From the NCBI GenBank assembly GCA_035524275.1, contig DATKPC010000122.1:7447-71446 (forward strand): DNA of 64,000 nucleotides, read 5' to 3'. The position numbers were made by a program, and so were the translations under genes. This DNA is from DATKPC01 sp035524275 (lineage in GTDB: Bacteria > Pseudomonadota > Gammaproteobacteria > Burkholderiales > Burkholderiaceae_F). Under the pieces are notes generated by a model. It ran no database searches, had not been told where the DNA came from, and was given only the letters and a program-made list of their open reading frames with translations. Below, one piece after another: positions 62,399-64,000 of this stretch (its first letter is position 1; each line of letters begins with the position of its first letter).

Positions 62399-62460
62399 TC
62401 ACGCGGACCTGAGCGGCGAGCGCCAGGCGGGCAACGCCGGCGCTCGCTCGCCGAAGGCGT

Positions 62461-63261
62461 TCAAGGCCTGACGCCCGGCGCCTCGAACGTCATGCCGCGC
62501 GCGCGCCAGGCGAGATAGAGCTCGAGGTCGATCATCTGCGGCGCTTCGGCGTCGTAGGGCTCCGACCGCACGGCGATCATGCAGCCGCGCAGCCGCCGCC
62601 GCAGCGAGCCGACCGATTGCCATTCGAGCCGATAGATCGGATAGGCCGTCGGATGGGCCTGCGGGATCACGCTGCCGCCCAGGTGCAGTCCCCAGCGATC
62701 CTCGTGGCACTGGCTGCACGCGAGGTTCAGTTGGCCGCGACGACGCTCGAATTCCGCGCGGCCATCGCGCAGGTAGGGCTGCATCCGCGGACCCGCATCG
62801 ATCGCGATCGGCACGCCGCGAGACTGCAACGCCACGTAGGCTTCCAGCGCCAGCAGTTCCCGACTCTCGCCGGCCCAGGGCGCCTGCCGCTGGCGCAGGA
62901 CCCGGCAACGATTGATCCGCTGCGCGAGGTCGACCGGATGCCCCGCGCCGTCGTCGAACGCTGGATAGCGCGCAGCCACGCCTTTCATCGACGTCTCCGC
63001 GTCGCCGTGGCATTCGGCGCACGACGCGGCGTCCGGCGCCGGCCTGGCCGTCCACAGCGGCCGGCCGTCGAGCACCCAGAGCATCCCTGGGTTCTCCGCA
63101 TCGTCGTCCTGCATGCGCCGCGTCTCCGGCGCCATCATCGCGTACCCGGATCGGCGATCGGCGGGCGCGATGCCGGCGCCCGACGCCGCCAACGCCGTTG
63201 CCGCCAGCGCCGCGGCCGTCGCGATGCGCGCGAGGCAAGCCACGCCGGCGAAGCGGGTCAT
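62461..63261 (-). CDS. soxA: SoxA, sulfur-oxidising cytochrome c subunit
   Basis: The 266-residue secreted protein has a signal peptide (ARIATAAALAATALAASGAG) and two haem c motifs, CAECH and CSQCH. The third key cysteine in RLRGCMIAVRSEP is the persulfide-forming haem ligand of the SoxAX active site. SoxAX links thiosulfate to SoxY. The ATG overlaps the SoxZ stop (ATGA). After the soxA stop no sox gene follows in this direction, so soxX must be upstream beyond the window or absent. Confidence 0.92.
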   Translation of the reverse strand: MTRFAGVACLARIATAAALAATALAASGAGIAPADRRSGYAMMAPETRRMQDDDAENPGMLWVLDGRPLWTARPAPDAASCAECHGDAETSMKGVAARYPAFDDGAGHPVDLAQRINRCRVLRQRQAPWAGESRELLALEAYVALQSRGVPIAIDAGPRMQPYLRDGRAEFERRRGQLNLACSQCHEDRWGLHLGGSVIPQAHPTAYPIYRLEWQSVGSLRRRLRGCMIAVRSEPYDAEAPQMIDLELYLAWRARGMTFEAPGVRP

Positions 63262-63581
63262 TCGACCTCGAGTCGCGCGCTTGCGGTGGCGCGGTAACCG
63301 TTGTCGCCGGTCCATTCGACATCGAGCGTCCCGGATTCCGTCGCGACCGTCGTGAACGCGACATACGGATTGGCCGCCATGGCCGGGTGGAACTCGGCGC
63401 TGAACACTTCCTCGCCGTTGTAGGTGCATCGCATCGCGCGGACCAGGTCGCGCGGTATCGCGATGCCGTTGATGTCGCGCCGGTAGCCCGTTTCCATCAC
63501 GTGCGACGCCAGCGTCTTGACCTCGACGATCTCGCCGCGACGCGCCTTCGGCGGGACGACGTGGGCGAGCGCGCCGGGCAC
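63258..63581 (-). CDS. soxZ: SoxZ, sulfur-oxidation carrier subunit
   Basis: The 107-residue protein matches SoxZ: PKARRGEIVEVKTLASHVMETGYRRD, then RAMRCTYNGEEVFSAEFHPAMAANPYVAFTTVATESGTLDVEWTGDNGYRATA. It wraps around SoxY to present its swinging arm. The start is GTG, two bases after the SoxY stop; the longer open frame was rejected because it runs into soxY. The stop overlaps the soxA ATG. Confidence 0.94.
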   Translation of the reverse strand: MPGALAHVVPPKARRGEIVEVKTLASHVMETGYRRDINGIAIPRDLVRAMRCTYNGEEVFSAEFHPAMAANPYVAFTTVATESGTLDVEWTGDNGYRATASARLEVE

Positions 63582-63583
63582 GG

Positions 63584-64000
63584 CTAGATCTCCTCCGAGC
63601 AGGCGGCGAGGGTGACGATGGCCGACGCGGAGCCCTGCCAGAACGAACCGTCGCTGGCCTCGCACAGCGCGACGACCGACTGCGAATCGGCGAGTCGTAT
63701 GCGCGTCGACACCGCGGCGCGGCCGGCGCGCGGCCCGATCCGGAACGTCGCGACGAAGGGCTGCGGATTGCGCTCGACGAAGACGTGGATCGCCTTGACG
63801 TGGTCGTCCGCGGTCATCGGACTGTCGACGCGGACGGCGAGCGGAACCGAATTGCCGTTCTCGACGAGCGGCGCGATCTCGACGTGCACGCGCCCGTCGC
63901 GCACCGTCGCGCTTCCGGCGATCAGCGCGACGGCCTGCCGCACGTCGGCCGGCGTCGCGTCGGCATCGCGCCGCGCCAGCGCGGCGGCAACCCCGGCGGC
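63584..64000 (-). CDS. soxY: SoxY, sulfur-oxidation carrier protein (5'-truncated), atypical C-terminus
   Basis: The frame runs open to the window edge, so the N-terminus with its Tat signal is outside. The visible part shows the SoxY core: PLVENGNSVPLAVRVDSPMTADDHVKAIHVFVERNPQPFVATFRIGPRAGRAAVSTRIRLADSQSVVALCEASDGSFW. SoxY normally ends GGCGG, with the Cys carrying the sulfur. Here the end is VTLAACSEEI: the Cys is kept, the flanking glycines are replaced by Ala, and four residues follow it. Whether this arm still reaches SoxA, SoxB and SoxC is unclear. Confidence 0.9.
   Translation of the reverse strand, partial: AAGVAAALARRDADATPADVRQAVALIAGSATVRDGRVHVEIAPLVENGNSVPLAVRVDSPMTADDHVKAIHVFVERNPQPFVATFRIGPRAGRAAVSTRIRLADSQSVVALCEASDGSFWQGSASAIVTLAACSEEI

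Noticed and set aside
1..64000. tRNA, rRNA, insertion sequence, phage or integration genes
   Set aside because: None was seen. Gaps are short, no transposase or integrase motif occurs and no cloverleaf-like sequence with a CCA end was noticed; a covariance-model search was not possible.

Overview
The window is GC-rich, densely coded chromosomal DNA with high-GC codon use, many 4-bp stop/start overlaps and little intergenic space. The gene families (AniA-type nitrite reductase with a fused cytochrome c, Sox proteins, feruloyl-CoA synthetase and TRAP systems, several chemoreceptors, FimV-like and BioY proteins) suggest a free-living, metabolically versatile proteobacterium, most likely a betaproteobacterium. 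I see no rRNA or tRNA gene, insertion sequence, phage gene or CRISPR array. No taxonomic marker was compared, so the class call is an inference.

Layout. 1-3722: the end of a chemoreceptor gene facing a large secreted SGNH hydrolase with Ig-like repeats. 3925-8932 (minus): a denitrification unit of nirK (copper nitrite reductase with C-terminal haem domain), a NirV-like SUMF1-domain protein, a SCO copper chaperone and a secreted helical-repeat protein, behind a promoter with an FNR/DNR-type box and an NsrR-like operator. 9012-12245: four unassigned genes. 12335-17735: an aromatic-acid region with a feruloyl-CoA synthetase-like ligase divergent from an SDR, a hotdog thioesterase and a fused TRAP permease. 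17931-19583: a second chemoreceptor. 19610-31731: an L-arabinose locus. araBDA and a YtfQRT-YjfF-family ABC transporter lie on the minus strand; divergently, an AraC regulator is translationally coupled to an IlvD/EDD-type sugar-acid dehydratase. A near-identical 24-nt motif lies about 105-113 bp upstream of both araB and the binding-protein gene.

32036-38676: a PAS/GGDEF/EAL protein, a DMT exporter, and a pair made of an OmpA-like protein and a membrane-anchored protein with fifteen 27-residue repeats and a C-terminal helix-hairpin-helix. 38859-41845: an amino-acid ABC importer, divergent from a sirtuin. 42828-50842: a glutathione transferase, DMT exporter, serine hydrolase lipoprotein, small secreted protein, MFS transporter, amidase and Gfo/Idh/MocA oxidoreductase. 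50807-55162: a polysaccharide flippase, GNAT, BioY (with a perfect 15-bp hairpin in the divergent leader), a FimV C-terminal-like mini-protein and a cytidine-deaminase-fold enzyme. 55266-59407: a compact plus-strand operon of an NTF2-like protein, an ion-transporter-superfamily permease, an ACP-GNAT fusion and an AMP-forming acyl-CoA synthetase carrying a PX4GK acetylation motif. 59466-64000: a lipoprotein, then sulfur genes: D-cysteine desulfhydrase-like enzyme, persulfide-dioxygenase-like hydrolase, and soxY-soxZ-soxA.

The best candidates for something undescribed are the transporter / ACP-GNAT / ligase operon, which looks like a self-regulating carboxylate uptake-and-activation module, and the OmpA plus 27-residue-repeat pair, which looks like an envelope-spanning structure. 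All coordinates, motifs and repeat counts were read by eye from the sequence; family names come from motif recognition, not database search.
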